Below, one piece after another: positions 1-8,323 of a DNA stretch of 30,017 nucleotides; position 1 is the first letter of the stretch, and each line of letters begins with the position of its first letter. The notes beneath the pieces were generated by a model that saw nothing but the letters and a program-made list of their open reading frames with translations, searched no databases and was not told the DNA's origin. The position numbers were made by a program, and so were the translations under genes. Location of the stretch: contig JAYSRU010000204.1 in assembly GCA_043720875.1 (NCBI GenBank), positions 1-30,017 of the forward strand, given 5' to 3'. The stretch is from JAYSRU01 sp043720875 (GTDB lineage: Bacteria > Bacteroidota > Bacteroidia > Flavobacteriales_D > Crocinitomicaceae).

Positions 1-59
1 TTTCGGGCAGCTGATCCATCTTCGGTTGCAATCTTTTTGATTTCTGAAATAGAAAACAA
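1..59 (-). CDS. possible 5' end of a leftward gene (partial)
   Basis: Read leftward from a TTG at 59-57, the frame to the window edge is open (19 complete codons) and looks protein-like, beginning FSISEIKKIATEDGSAAR after the start residue. A nine-base match to the Shine-Dalgarno sequence, GGAGGTGAT, lies nine bases upstream (positions 69-77, minus strand). An alternative ATG at 19-17 in another frame gives only MDQLPE before the edge. I do not recognise the product. With so few codons this could be chance, so the call is weak. Confidence 0.22.
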   Translation of the reverse strand, partial: MFSISEIKKIATEDGSAAR

Positions 60-190
60 AAAGGATTTATCACCTCCGTTTGGGCTGCAAAATTGTAAAT
101 CGATTTAGAACAACTCCACCCGACTTCAAAAATGTTAACAACGCTTCAAAAGTTTCGAAAATTCCGCGATTAATTTCACAATTCTATCCC

Positions 191-198
191 TATCTTTG
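191..198 (+). promoter_or_regulatory. candidate carA-eno promoter, -7 box TATCTTTG
   Basis: TATCTTTG matches the Bacteroidota -7 consensus TAnnTTTG exactly. No clear TTTG -33 element lies 19-21 bases upstream. If used, transcription would begin near 205 and give a leader of about 140 bases that includes the hairpin at 261-276. Confidence 0.45.
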
Positions 199-260
199 CA
201 AAAAAAATAGACCGTTCCAAAAGTCTTAAATCAAGGCTTTTCAAAAATTTAATATACGAG

Positions 261-276
261 TCCGTCAGCAGACGGA
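261..276 (+). promoter_or_regulatory. hairpin in the carA leader
   Basis: TCCGTC and GACGGA form a perfect 6-bp stem around an AGCA loop. No T-run follows directly, so it is not a normal intrinsic terminator. The 5' arm with its flanks, GTCCGTCA at 260-267, is also perfectly complementary to TGACGGAC at 347-354, which overlaps the carA start codon. Two exclusive structures are therefore possible. Confidence 0.5.
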
Positions 277-345
277 TGAGTGGATTATATTTTTAATGTA
301 ACGATGAGTTGAGTATTTTGCAACGGTCATAAAAATTTCAAGAAA

Positions 346-1446
346 ATGACGGACCAACAACCAGCAATTTTACTTTTAGCAGACGGAACACATTTTGAAG
401 GTTTCGCAGTTGGAAAAATTGGAACAACCATTGGCGAAATAGCCTTTAATACAGGGATGACAGGGTATCAAGAAGTTTTTTCTGATCCTTCGTATAAAGG
501 TCAAATTTTGATAATGACAACGCCGCATATCGGCAATTACGGAACCCATCCTACCGAAAAAGAATCTGAGAGTTTTAAAATTGCAGGATTGGTAACAAAA
601 AAATATTCAGAAGGTTTTTCGAGACCAAGCGGAAACGCTTCATTGGATCAAGTTATGGAAGCCAATAGTGTCACAGGTATTTCTGATATTGATACACGTT
701 CATTAGTTAGACACGTTCGAAATGCAGGCGCTATGAATGCAATTATTTCTAGTGCAATTTTGAATGTAGACGAGTTGAAAAAAATGTTAGATGCCGCTCC
801 AAGTATGGATGGTTTAGAGCTTTCTTCAACCGTTGCTTGCAAAACCGCTTATGAAGCAGGTACAGGAAATGCATTGAAAGTTTCTTTGTTAGATTTTGGT
901 GTAAAACAAAACATTGTAAACTGTTTAGTTGAGCGAGGATGCCACGTTAAAGTTTTTCCACTTGATGCTTCGAAAGCAGACGTTTTAGCTTTTTCTCCAA
1001 ATGGAATTATGTTGAGCAACGGTCCTGGTGATCCTTCTGCAATGCCTAATTCGATTAACCTTGTTAAAGAATTAGTTACTGTTGGATTGCCAATTTTTGG
1101 AATTTGTTTAGGACATCAAATCTTAGGCTTAAGTCAAGGATTGAAAACTGAAAAAATGTTCAATGGTCACCGTGGTTTAAATCACCCAATCAAGAATTTA
1201 TTGACTGGGAAAGGTGAGATTACTTCACAAAATCATGGTTTCGTAATTTCTAAAGAAAGTATGGAAAGCCAAGACAAGATTGAGGTAACACATGTTCACT
1301 TAAACGATCACACGATTGCCGGAATGAGAATCAAAGGTCAACCGATATTTTCTGTGCAATTTCACCCAGAAGCATCTGCTGGTCCGCACGATTCGCGTTA
1401 CCTTTTTGATCAGTTTATTGCTGATATGAATACGCATTCAAAATAA
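346..1446 (+). CDS. carA: carbamoyl-phosphate synthase small (glutaminase) subunit CarA
   Basis: CarA hydrolyses glutamine and passes ammonia to CarB, which makes carbamoyl phosphate for pyrimidines and arginine in the cytosol. The 366 residues fit the family. The N-terminal CPSase small-chain domain opens with the typical ADGTHFEG and FNTGMTGYQE segments. The C-terminal class I glutamine amidotransferase domain has GPGDPSAMP and the nucleophile motif GICLGHQ with Cys254. His340 and Glu342 in HPEAS complete the triad. No carB is in the window. The start at 346 fits the family N-terminus, and there is no Shine-Dalgarno site. eno follows after 30 bp in the same direction with no terminator between, so the two are probably co-transcribed. 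The leader may regulate translation. Confidence 0.97.
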   Translation: MTDQQPAILLLADGTHFEGFAVGKIGTTIGEIAFNTGMTGYQEVFSDPSYKGQILIMTTPHIGNYGTHPTEKESESFKIAGLVTKKYSEGFSRPSGNASLDQVMEANSVTGISDIDTRSLVRHVRNAGAMNAIISSAILNVDELKKMLDAAPSMDGLELSSTVACKTAYEAGTGNALKVSLLDFGVKQNIVNCLVERGCHVKVFPLDASKADVLAFSPNGIMLSNGPGDPSAMPNSINLVKELVTVGLPIFGICLGHQILGLSQGLKTEKMFNGHRGLNHPIKNLLTGKGEITSQNHGFVISKESMESQDKIEVTHVHLNDHTIAGMRIKGQPIFSVQFHPEASAGPHDSRYLFDQFIADMNTHSK

Positions 1447-1476
1447 ATTTTTATACATTCAAAAAACTAATTCAAT

Positions 1477-2757
1477 ATGAGTTACATAGATAAAATTGTA
1501 GGTCGACAAATATTAGATTCGAGAGGAAATCCAACTGTAGAAGTGGATGTTCATACAGCAAACGGATTTGTTGCAAGAGCGGCTGTGCCTTCAGGTGCTT
1601 CCACTGGAATTCATGAAGCGTCAGAATTGCGTGACGGCGATGCAAGTCGATACATGGGTAAAGGGGTTTTGAAAGCGGTAGATTTTGTGAATACAGAAAT
1701 TGCAGATGCATTACTTGGGTTGGATGTATACGATCAAAAAGCAATTGATAAAATCTTAATTGAATTAGACGGAACACCGAATAAATCTAGATTAGGAGCA
1801 AATGCAATTTTAGGAACTTCATTGGCCGTAGCAAAAGCTGGAGCGATGGAAGCAGGAATGCCAATTTACAAATACATTGGTGGAGTAGGAGCAGTAACAA
1901 TGCCCGTTCCAATGATGAATATTTTAAATGGCGGTTCGCATGCAGACAACTTGATCGATATTCAAGAGTTTATGGTGATGCCATTTGGAGCAGCTTCATT
2001 TTCGGAAGGATTGCGTTGGGGAACGGAAGTTTTCCATCATTTAAAAGCAGTTTTAAAGGAACGAGGAATGTCTACAAATGTTGGGGATGAAGGTGGTTTT
2101 GCACCAAACTTAGGATCCAACGAGGAAGCTATTGAAGTAGTATTGATGGCTATCGAAAAAGCTGGGTTTAAACCAGGAGTAGATATGCACATCGCTTTAG
2201 ACGCAGCATCATCAGAATATTTTAAAGATGGCAAGTATCATTTTGCCTCTACAAAGCAAGAGTTTACTTCTGCTGAAATGGTCGCATATTGGAAAACTTG
2301 GGTAGCTAAATACCCTATCATGTCGATTGAAGACGGAATGGCTGAAGATGATTGGGCAGGATGGAAATTAATGACAGAAGAACTTGCAGATAAAGTGCAA
2401 TTGGTTGGAGATGATCTTTTTGTAACGAATACCACGCGTCTAAAAAGAGGAATTGAAACGCAAACGGCTAATTCAATTTTAGTAAAAGTGAATCAAATTG
2501 GTACATTAACTGAAACGATTGAAGCCGTGCAAATGGCAACGAAAAACCGATATGGAAGCGTAATGAGTCACCGCAGTGGTGAAACAGAAGATTCTATTAT
2601 CGCTGATTTGGCTGTAGCATTAAATTGTGGACAGATCAAAACTGGATCTGCTTCGCGTTCTGATCGTATGGCCAAATACAATCAATTGTTAAGAATAGAA
2701 GAAGAGTTAGGAAGCAATGCAGTTTATCCTGGAAAAGACTTTTTCTTCTTCAAATAA
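1477..2757 (+). CDS. eno: enolase (phosphopyruvate hydratase)
   Basis: Enolase interconverts 2-phosphoglycerate and phosphoenolpyruvate in glycolysis and gluconeogenesis. The 426-residue product is full length and highly conserved. It has the N-terminal IVGRQILDSRGNPTVEV segment, the substrate-loop sequence SGASTGIHEASELRDG, the metal-site regions ALDAASSE, SIEDGMAEDDW and VGDDLFVTN, the catalytic Lys337 in ILVKVNQIGT, and the SHRSGETEDS motif. It lies 30 bp after carA and ends before a clear intrinsic terminator, so it is the last gene of that operon. I saw nothing unusual. Codon use is very regular, as expected for a highly expressed gene. Confidence 0.98.
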   Translation: MSYIDKIVGRQILDSRGNPTVEVDVHTANGFVARAAVPSGASTGIHEASELRDGDASRYMGKGVLKAVDFVNTEIADALLGLDVYDQKAIDKILIELDGTPNKSRLGANAILGTSLAVAKAGAMEAGMPIYKYIGGVGAVTMPVPMMNILNGGSHADNLIDIQEFMVMPFGAASFSEGLRWGTEVFHHLKAVLKERGMSTNVGDEGGFAPNLGSNEEAIEVVLMAIEKAGFKPGVDMHIALDAASSEYFKDGKYHFASTKQEFTSAEMVAYWKTWVAKYPIMSIEDGMAEDDWAGWKLMTEELADKVQLVGDDLFVTNTTRLKRGIETQTANSILVKVNQIGTLTETIEAVQMATKNRYGSVMSHRSGETEDSIIADLAVALNCGQIKTGSASRSDRMAKYNQLLRIEEELGSNAVYPGKDFFFFK

Positions 2758-2776
2758 ATTTAGCTTAAAGGAATTG

Positions 2777-2811
2777 AAAGCCATCCGTCTCACGACCGAT
2801 GGCTTTTTTTG
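2777..2811 (+). terminator. intrinsic terminator of the carA-eno operon
   Basis: AAAGCCATC at 2777-2785 pairs with GATGGCTTT at 2798-2806, and a T-run continues to 2810. It lies 20 bp after the eno stop. The 12-base loop contains a CGT/ACG pair that could extend the stem. Confidence 0.9.
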
Positions 2812-2873
2812 TTAACCAATTTTATGAGCGCGCGTTGTTGATTTAGTTCTCACTGTTTTCTAAATCCCTTCGC

Positions 2874-3764
2874 ATGAAAAATATAACTGCTTTAATTTCA
2901 GTACAATTGACGCTATTTGTTGGTGTAGCTTTTATATTTTCATCACATATTGAAAAGAAAATAATCCCCGTTTTGAAATACACTTCAATAGAAGGACTAT
3001 TCCTAAAAGGTAAAATTAATGTGTCGGTAAAAAGTTTAGGTGGATATCAAGAGAAATGTATTCAATTTGAGTTGAAAAACATTTCTTTAGATACGGTTTA
3101 CGTTCATATTGAAGCGGGTAGAAGGTTGGTGTGCAAAGATTCAACGATGCAAGACATTTTTCTCGTAAAAGAAAATAAGTTCAGATTACTGCCTTTAGAA
3201 GTGCAGCAAGTTGAAGGATATGGGTTTTGTTGTAACGCCACGAAGCACGGTCCATCGAAGGATGTTGTATTTGATTTGGGGTATATGGCGCCTGCTCCAT
3301 GGTTAAAATTGGCGAATTTCATAAATGAAAATAATTTTAGCCGAGACATTATTCAGCCAGCGGTTTGGGCAATATCCGATGACCGTTCGGTTGCAACCAT
3401 TGGAAACGGTATGGATGATCCGAGTCAACAGTTGAGAAAAATGGTTTCAAAAATAAAAGGATTAGAATGCCCTTGGTACACTATTAATTATGAAAAAGAT
3501 GAAGCCAGATTTGTCACCGACGTTCACGAAATGGTTACTGCACGCGTTCCATACAACTTAAGTAATCATGGAATCGTTTCAATGGTTGTAAAAAATAGCC
3601 AAGGTGGTATAGTAAAAACAGTTCTCAGTGGTCAAACTTTAGGGCCAGGCGCACATGAATATTTTTTAGACTTAGATGTTCGAAATTGGCCAAAGGGAGA
3701 GTACATGCTTTACATCTACGAGGATTATTCGTTTTTAAATTCGAAACGCAAATTCAAGTTGTAA
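2874..3764 (+). CDS. unrecognised envelope protein with FlgD/sorting-domain-like C-terminus
   Basis: The function is not recognised. The 296-residue product starts with a short charged segment and a hydrophobic stretch (about residues 5-23), which could be an uncleaved signal anchor or a signal peptide. The middle has a Cys-rich GFCCNATKHGP segment followed by FDLGYMAPAPWLKLANFI and QPAVWAISD, a pattern I recall from uncharacterised Bacteroidota proteins. The last 70 or so residues (GIVSMVVKNSQGGIVKTVL, then a GPGAHEYFLDLDV and WPKGEYMLYIYE pattern, ending KFKL) look like the beta-sandwich of FlgD-like or type IX sorting domains, but the PNP opening of a true sorting domain is absent. It stands alone after the eno terminator, and I saw no clear promoter box in the 116-bp gap. 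It ends 7 bp from the convergent uvrA stop. Confidence 0.75.
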   Translation: MKNITALISVQLTLFVGVAFIFSSHIEKKIIPVLKYTSIEGLFLKGKINVSVKSLGGYQEKCIQFELKNISLDTVYVHIEAGRRLVCKDSTMQDIFLVKENKFRLLPLEVQQVEGYGFCCNATKHGPSKDVVFDLGYMAPAPWLKLANFINENNFSRDIIQPAVWAISDDRSVATIGNGMDDPSQQLRKMVSKIKGLECPWYTINYEKDEARFVTDVHEMVTARVPYNLSNHGIVSMVVKNSQGGIVKTVLSGQTLGPGAHEYFLDLDVRNWPKGEYMLYIYEDYSFLNSKRKFKL

Positions 3765-3771
3765 AACAAAG

Positions 3772-6618
3772 TTATGCTAATTCTAGGGCCAAGTACTTTG
3801 CGGTATAGCTTACTTTACCCATTTTCGCTACTTTTTCTGGGGTTCCTTCAGCTACAATTTTTCCACCGGCTTTTCCACCTTCTGGTCCAACATCTATAAT
3901 ATGATCCGCAACTTTAATGATATCTAAATTATGCTCAATGACTAAAACAGTATTGCCTTCATCCACAAGGCGCTGCATTACTTCAAGCAATAAGCGAATG
4001 TCTTCAAAATGCAATCCGGTTGAAGGCTCATCCATAATGTAAAACGTGCTACCTGTACTTTTCTTAGACAACTCTGTCGCTAATTTAATTCTTTGCGCTT
4101 CACCTCCAGAAAGTGTTGTGCTCGCTTGTCCAAGTTTCACGTATCCTAAACCAACGGAAAGTAAGGTTTCTAACACACGGTTAATTTTTGGAATTTGATC
4201 AAAGAATGGGGTAGCATCTTCAATAGTCATGTCCAAAACATCTCCAATAGATTTTCCTTTAAAGCGAACTTCTAATGTTTCTCGGTTATATCTTTTTCCA
4301 TTACAGGTATCGCAATTTACGTATACATCTGGTAAAAAATTCATTTCAATTACGCGAACGCCGCCTCCGCCACAAGTATCACATCGCCCTCCGGCAACGT
4401 TGAAACTAAATCTCCCTGGTTTGTAACCTCTAATTAAAGCTTCGGGTAATGCCGCATAAAGCGATCGAATTTCCGTAAAAAGATTGGTGTAAGTAGCCGG
4501 GTTTGAACGCGGTGTTCTCCCAATCGGACTTTGATCGATTTCAATTACTTTGTCAATAAAATCTAATCCTTTAATAGATTTGTAAGGCATTGGAATCTTT
4601 ACGCCATTGTAGATGTGTTCGTTAAGGATTGGATAAAGTGTGTTGTGAATAAGTGTAGATTTACCCGACCCCGAAACTCCAGTAACGCAAGTCATGGTAC
4701 CCAACGGAATCTTAAGGTCTACATTTTGTAAATTATGACCCGTAGCACCTTTTAATTCTAAAAAGTTGCCGTTACCTTTTCTACGTGTTTTTGGAATTTC
4801 GATCTTCAGTTCCCCGCGCATGTATTTCGTTGTCAAAGAATCTACGCTTTTCATTTCTTCATGCGTACAGGCGTTTAGAATTTTCCCACCGTGAATTCCT
4901 GCTCTTGGTCCAATATCAACAACAAAATCAGCTGCCTCAATCATTTCTTTATCGTGTTCTACAACAATCACAGAATTACCTGTTTCTACTAGTTTGCGCA
5001 GCGATTGAATCAACCTTGTATTATCGCGTTGGTGTAATCCAATACTTGGTTCGTCAAGAACGTAAAGCACATTCATTAATTCTGAACCAATTTGTGTTGC
5101 CAATCGTATGCGTTGCGCTTCGCCTCCTGAAAGTGTTTTAGCTGAACGATTCAACGACAAATATTCTAAGCCTACTTGAATAATAAATGAAACCCTATCT
5201 TTTATTTCTTTAACAATCTCAAATCCAATTAGTTTTTGAGCTGGGTTGAATGATTTTTCAATCGTATTGATCCAGGTTTGCAACTGACTGATATCAAATA
5301 AGGCAACATCTCCAATGTTCTTTCCATCAATAATGAAGAAGTGAGATTCTTTTTTTAAACGTGTACCTTTACAAGTTGGACAAGTAACAGTATTGGTAAA
5401 GCTCTGCGCCCATCTTTTCATTGGAGCAGAGCTAGAATCTTCTAATTGACGCGTAATGATCGAAATTATACCTTCAAATACAAAATCATTGCGATTAGCG
5501 GTAACTCCTTCATTACCATTCAAAATAAGATCTAAAATTTCTTGAGGGATTTCTTTAAGTGGAGTAGTAAGTGAAAAATCGTTGCGTTTTAATAATTCTT
5601 CAACCCGATCAAAGGTCCAAGTTTTTTTATATTCACCTAAAGGAACCAACCCACCTTTTTTAATAGATAATTCTGGATTTGGAATTAATTTATCTTGAGC
5701 AATTTGAATAATTTCACCCAAGCCATTACATTGAGGGCATGCGCCATAAGGCGAATTGAATGAAAACAAGGAAGGTTCAGGTTCAGGATATGAAATTCCA
5801 GTACTTGGACACATTAATAACCTACTGTAATGACGTGCCTCAACTTTATCTTTTTCAACAAGCATGATACGTTTGTCTCCAAGTTTCATCGCCTTGGTTA
5901 CCGATTCATAGATGCGTTGACGGTCTTCCTTTTTAACGGAAATACGATCTACAACGATTTCTATATCATGAATTTTATAGCGATCCAATCGCATACCCGG
6001 ACTTAAATCGACAATGGCACCGTCAATTCGAGCCTTGGTAAATCCTTGTTTTAATATTTGTTCAAAAAGTTCACGGTAATGCCCTTTCCGACCCGTTACT
6101 TTTGGAGCAAGTAAGCTAATTTGTTTGCCATCATAATCCTTCAAAATCAAATCAACAATTTGATCATCAGAATATTTTACCATTGGTTCGCCCGTATTAT
6201 AAGAAACTGCGATTCCAGCACGTGCAAAAAGCAAACGTAGAAAGTCATAAATTTCGGTGATCGTACCCACCGTAGATCTTGGATTTTTTGAAACTGTTTT
6301 CTGCTCAATTGCAATGACCGGGCTCAGTCCATTAATTTTATCTACATCTGGTCGTTCCAACGATCCTAGAAATTGTCGTGCATAAGCCGAAAATGTTTCT
6401 ATATAGCGACGTTGCCCTTCGGCGAAAATGGTATCAAATGCCAAAGATGATTTACCTGAACCACTCAAACCTGTGAAAACAACCAGTTGATTTCTAGGGA
6501 TTTTCAGATCTATATTTTTAAGATTATGTTCTCTAGCGCCAAATATTTCGATATATTCGATCGGTTCATTGTCATCTGGTGTGAACGCTGAATGCTTAGA
6601 AACTTTTGCTTTTGCCAT
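3772..6618 (-). CDS. uvrA: excinuclease ABC subunit A (canonical UvrA)
   Basis: UvrA is the damage-recognition ATPase of nucleotide excision repair and loads UvrB onto lesions. The product is 948 residues from the ATG at 6618. I prefer this start to a GTG four codons upstream because AGGTGAT sits 7 bases before the ATG and overlaps the GTG. It has two ABC ATPase halves: Walker A GLSGSGKSS near residue 56 and GVSGSGKST in the second half, both with LSGGEAQRI signatures and DEPS Walker B motifs. The UvrB-binding region (APKVTGRKGHYRE onward) is present. The C-terminal zinc finger is intact (CDTC and CDTC about 20 residues apart), and CPTCKGTRL is present in the insertion region. It is closer to E. 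coli UvrA than the second copy at 21502 (SPIGRTPRSNPATYT, CNGKRYNRETLEV). It probably has its own promoter at 6648-6655. Confidence 0.97.
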   Translation of the reverse strand: MAKAKVSKHSAFTPDDNEPIEYIEIFGAREHNLKNIDLKIPRNQLVVFTGLSGSGKSSLAFDTIFAEGQRRYIETFSAYARQFLGSLERPDVDKINGLSPVIAIEQKTVSKNPRSTVGTITEIYDFLRLLFARAGIAVSYNTGEPMVKYSDDQIVDLILKDYDGKQISLLAPKVTGRKGHYRELFEQILKQGFTKARIDGAIVDLSPGMRLDRYKIHDIEIVVDRISVKKEDRQRIYESVTKAMKLGDKRIMLVEKDKVEARHYSRLLMCPSTGISYPEPEPSLFSFNSPYGACPQCNGLGEIIQIAQDKLIPNPELSIKKGGLVPLGEYKKTWTFDRVEELLKRNDFSLTTPLKEIPQEILDLILNGNEGVTANRNDFVFEGIISIITRQLEDSSSAPMKRWAQSFTNTVTCPTCKGTRLKKESHFFIIDGKNIGDVALFDISQLQTWINTIEKSFNPAQKLIGFEIVKEIKDRVSFIIQVGLEYLSLNRSAKTLSGGEAQRIRLATQIGSELMNVLYVLDEPSIGLHQRDNTRLIQSLRKLVETGNSVIVVEHDKEMIEAADFVVDIGPRAGIHGGKILNACTHEEMKSVDSLTTKYMRGELKIEIPKTRRKGNGNFLELKGATGHNLQNVDLKIPLGTMTCVTGVSGSGKSTLIHNTLYPILNEHIYNGVKIPMPYKSIKGLDFIDKVIEIDQSPIGRTPRSNPATYTNLFTEIRSLYAALPEALIRGYKPGRFSFNVAGGRCDTCGGGGVRVIEMNFLPDVYVNCDTCNGKRYNRETLEVRFKGKSIGDVLDMTIEDATPFFDQIPKINRVLETLLSVGLGYVKLGQASTTLSGGEAQRIKLATELSKKSTGSTFYIMDEPSTGLHFEDIRLLLEVMQRLVDEGNTVLVIEHNLDIIKVADHIIDVGPEGGKAGGKIVAEGTPEKVAKMGKVSYTAKYLALELA

Positions 6619-6625
6619 TTGTTTT

Positions 6626-6632
6626 ATCACCT
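6626..6632 (-). promoter_or_regulatory. ribosome binding site AGGTGAT deciding the uvrA start
   Basis: AGGTGAT on the minus strand lies 7 bases before the ATG at 6618. It is unusual in this window, where most genes lack such a site. It overlaps the competing GTG at 6630, which argues for the ATG. Confidence 0.6.
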
Positions 6633-6647
6633 ATATAAACGTGGATA

Positions 6648-6655
6648 CAAAGATA
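6648..6655 (-). promoter_or_regulatory. candidate uvrA promoter, -7 box TATCTTTG
   Basis: This is an exact TAnnTTTG match, 30 bases before the uvrA ATG, and predicts a leader of about 23 bases. No clear -33 TTTG is visible. The box sits between the arms of an inverted repeat, CGTGG at 6640-6644 and CCACG at 6658-6662, which could be an operator or chance. Confidence 0.5.
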
Positions 6656-6711
6656 AGCCACGAATTTAAACTGTCATCTTTTCTTATGTAATTTTATGAA
6701 AAACTGAATGC

Positions 6712-7776
6712 TTACCTTTTGGGTTGAGGAAACTTCTTCGTAATTCGAAAGAGTGCGATAAATACTGAAATAGGAAACAATAGTGTCAGCAGGATGATTG
6801 AGTTGGTGTGGTGTAACGTATTGAATAAAAGTACCAACAAGAAAAACAGGGAGACTAATGAGATTATAAAAAATATGAACCAAACTTGATTGTCTTTTCT
6901 ACCACTGTAAACCAAATGATGTGTTGTATGATCTTTTCCTCCAACCATTGGAGATTGCCCGCGCCGTAATCTGTTAATGATGACCGTTAAGGTATCTGAA
7001 AAAGATGCAACAAATACAATTGCCACCGCGATAATACCAATCCAACGATGGTTATGTGTGATTTCACCAATATTCCAAAGGTTATTAATTGAAACTGCGG
7101 CAACGAAGAGCGCTATGAATTGACTTCCAGCATCTCCCATAAACAATTTGGAGGGATGTAAGTTGAAATATAAAAATCCTATCAAGCCTCCAATTTGTGC
7201 AATCATAGCAATGGACCAAATATTTTTGTTGATGTCGTAAAGAAAAAAGTTTGAAATTAAACATGCTATAAGAATAAACAGACTTACCGTGCCTGTAATT
7301 CCATCCATGTTGTCTAGCATATTTAGCGAATTCATAACCGCAATCACAAAAATCACTGTTAAGGTAACGTCGGCAAATTGATTTCCAAAAAGGTGAATAC
7401 ATGTACCGGTAAGTGCTAGGATTAGTCCGCTCGAAATCTGACACGCTAACTTAAATTTGGGTTTAGTGTCATAAGCATCATCACTCAATCCCATCGCAAA
7501 TGCAATACTTCCGGCTCCAAGTAAACCAACATATTGCCGGTTATGAAATACATCTTGGGGAGAATATAAAATAGAGAACAATATTGAAATAAAAATAAAC
7601 ACAACGAAAAAGCTTACACCGCCCAATGAAGGTTTCGATTCGGCGCTCCATCTTATGGTAACGTTATTCTTATTGCGAATACCCAGTGATTGTGAAAAAC
7701 GCAAGAGTAGTGTGTTACATACAATTGAAACAAATATCCCTGCGGCTAAAAAACCAAATAGTTCAAGTGTTTTCAT
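6712..7776 (-). CDS. polyprenyl-phosphate sugar-1-phosphate transferase, WecA/MraY family
   Basis: Members of this family move a sugar-1-phosphate (GlcNAc or a relative) from a UDP-sugar to undecaprenyl phosphate, the first membrane step of polysaccharide synthesis. The 354-residue product has about ten hydrophobic segments. It also has the conserved cytoplasmic motifs in order: GLSDDAYD (Asp99-Asp100), NMLDNMDG (about 152-159), KLFMGDAGS (about 211-218) and a GGKDHTTHHLV histidine motif near 276-284. It is the last gene of the leftward polysaccharide operon, with 1 bp between the rfbC stop and its ATG. This suggests it starts the lipid-linked unit exported by the neighbouring Wza/Wzc pair. 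The sugar cannot be read from the sequence. WecA-like is favoured over MraY because of this context and the absence of peptidoglycan genes nearby. Confidence 0.9.
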   Translation of the reverse strand: MKTLELFGFLAAGIFVSIVCNTLLLRFSQSLGIRNKNNVTIRWSAESKPSLGGVSFFVVFIFISILFSILYSPQDVFHNRQYVGLLGAGSIAFAMGLSDDAYDTKPKFKLACQISSGLILALTGTCIHLFGNQFADVTLTVIFVIAVMNSLNMLDNMDGITGTVSLFILIACLISNFFLYDINKNIWSIAMIAQIGGLIGFLYFNLHPSKLFMGDAGSQFIALFVAAVSINNLWNIGEITHNHRWIGIIAVAIVFVASFSDTLTVIINRLRRGQSPMVGGKDHTTHHLVYSGRKDNQVWFIFFIISLVSLFFLLVLLFNTLHHTNSIILLTLLFPISVFIALFRITKKFPQPKR

Positions 7777-7777
7777 C

Positions 7778-8323
7778 TTAAAATGGACTAATGAGTTCGC
7801 TTAACAGGTTACCTACTTCATCTTTGGCAGAAGTAATTGGCTTGTCAATTCCCCAATCAATTCCTAACGCTTTGTCATTCCAAAGTAACGTACCTTCTTC
7901 TTTTGGTTGATAAAAGTTCGTGCATTTATATTCAAAAACCGTGTAGTCTTCCAAGGAAACGAATCCGTGAGCAAATCCTTCAGGTATCCAGAATTGTGTT
8001 TGATTTTCTGCGCTTAAATGTACTGCAACATGTTTGCCGTATGTTTTACTGTCTTTTCTAATATCAACCGCAACATCCAAAACACTTCCTCTTGAAACGC
8101 GGACTAGTTTACCCTGAGCAAAAGGAGGGTTTTGGAAGTGTAAACCTCTCAATATTCCTTTAGCCGAAAGTGAGAGGTTATCTTGAACAAATTGAACATG
8201 AACACCTGTTTCTTTCTCGAAAGCAAGTTGATTAAAGGTTTCAACGAAATAGCCTCGTGCATCACCGAAAATAGTTGGTTGAATGATGAACAAATCTTGA
8301 ATTGCAGTTTTTTGGACTATCAT
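7778..8323 (-). CDS. rfbC: dTDP-4-dehydrorhamnose 3,5-epimerase
   Basis: This cytosolic enzyme epimerises dTDP-4-keto-6-deoxyglucose at C3 and C5 on the way to dTDP-L-rhamnose. The 181 residues fit the RmlC family. The cupin core shows GDARGYFVETFN, QDNLSLSAKGILRGLHFQ, and WIPEGFAHGF. The catalytic residues fall at the usual positions: base His62 in RGLHFQ, Lys72, and acid Tyr132 in FEYKCTN. Its ATG overlaps the stop of the Wzc-type gene by 4 bp, and its stop is 1 bp from the next start, so translation is probably coupled. No rfbA, rfbB or rfbD is in the window, so the rest of the rhamnose pathway must be encoded elsewhere, or the product feeds a related 6-deoxyhexose. The context suggests the exported polysaccharide contains such a sugar. 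Confidence 0.96.
   Translation of the reverse strand: MIVQKTAIQDLFIIQPTIFGDARGYFVETFNQLAFEKETGVHVQFVQDNLSLSAKGILRGLHFQNPPFAQGKLVRVSRGSVLDVAVDIRKDSKTYGKHVAVHLSAENQTQFWIPEGFAHGFVSLEDYTVFEYKCTNFYQPKEEGTLLWNDKALGIDWGIDKPITSAKDEVGNLLSELISPF

Larger units (their letters stand above)
60..345. other. intergenic region holding the carA leader
   Basis: No gene is visible here. The stretch contains a possible leftward promoter box (CAATTTTG on the minus strand at 88-95, one mismatch to TAnnTTTG), a rightward TATCTTTG box at 191-198, a hairpin at 261-276, and two tiny ORFs before carA, at 276-296 (MSGLYF, then stop) and 304-312. The tiny ORFs have no visible ribosome site and are probably incidental. 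Confidence 0.5.

Noticed and set aside
69..77. ATCACCTCC resembling the 3' end of 16S rRNA
   Set aside because: The preceding bases do not match 16S helix 45, so this is not an rRNA fragment; on the other strand it is simply a Shine-Dalgarno-like sequence.
255..300. Hammerhead-like motif in the carA leader (GGATGAG after a GUC-bearing hairpin)
   Set aside because: The CUGAUGA and GAAA core elements are missing.
1472..1777. Minus-strand frame of 101 codons opposite eno
   Set aside because: It lies wholly inside the highly conserved enolase gene and its translation has no recognisable pattern; it is a shadow.
6619..6630. GTG at 6630 as the uvrA start
   Set aside because: The AGGTGAT site overlaps it and sits at proper distance from the ATG at 6618.
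7085..7444. Minus-strand frame of 119 codons within the WecA-like gene
   Set aside because: It is an alternative frame of a clear family member and has an odd composition; no start context.
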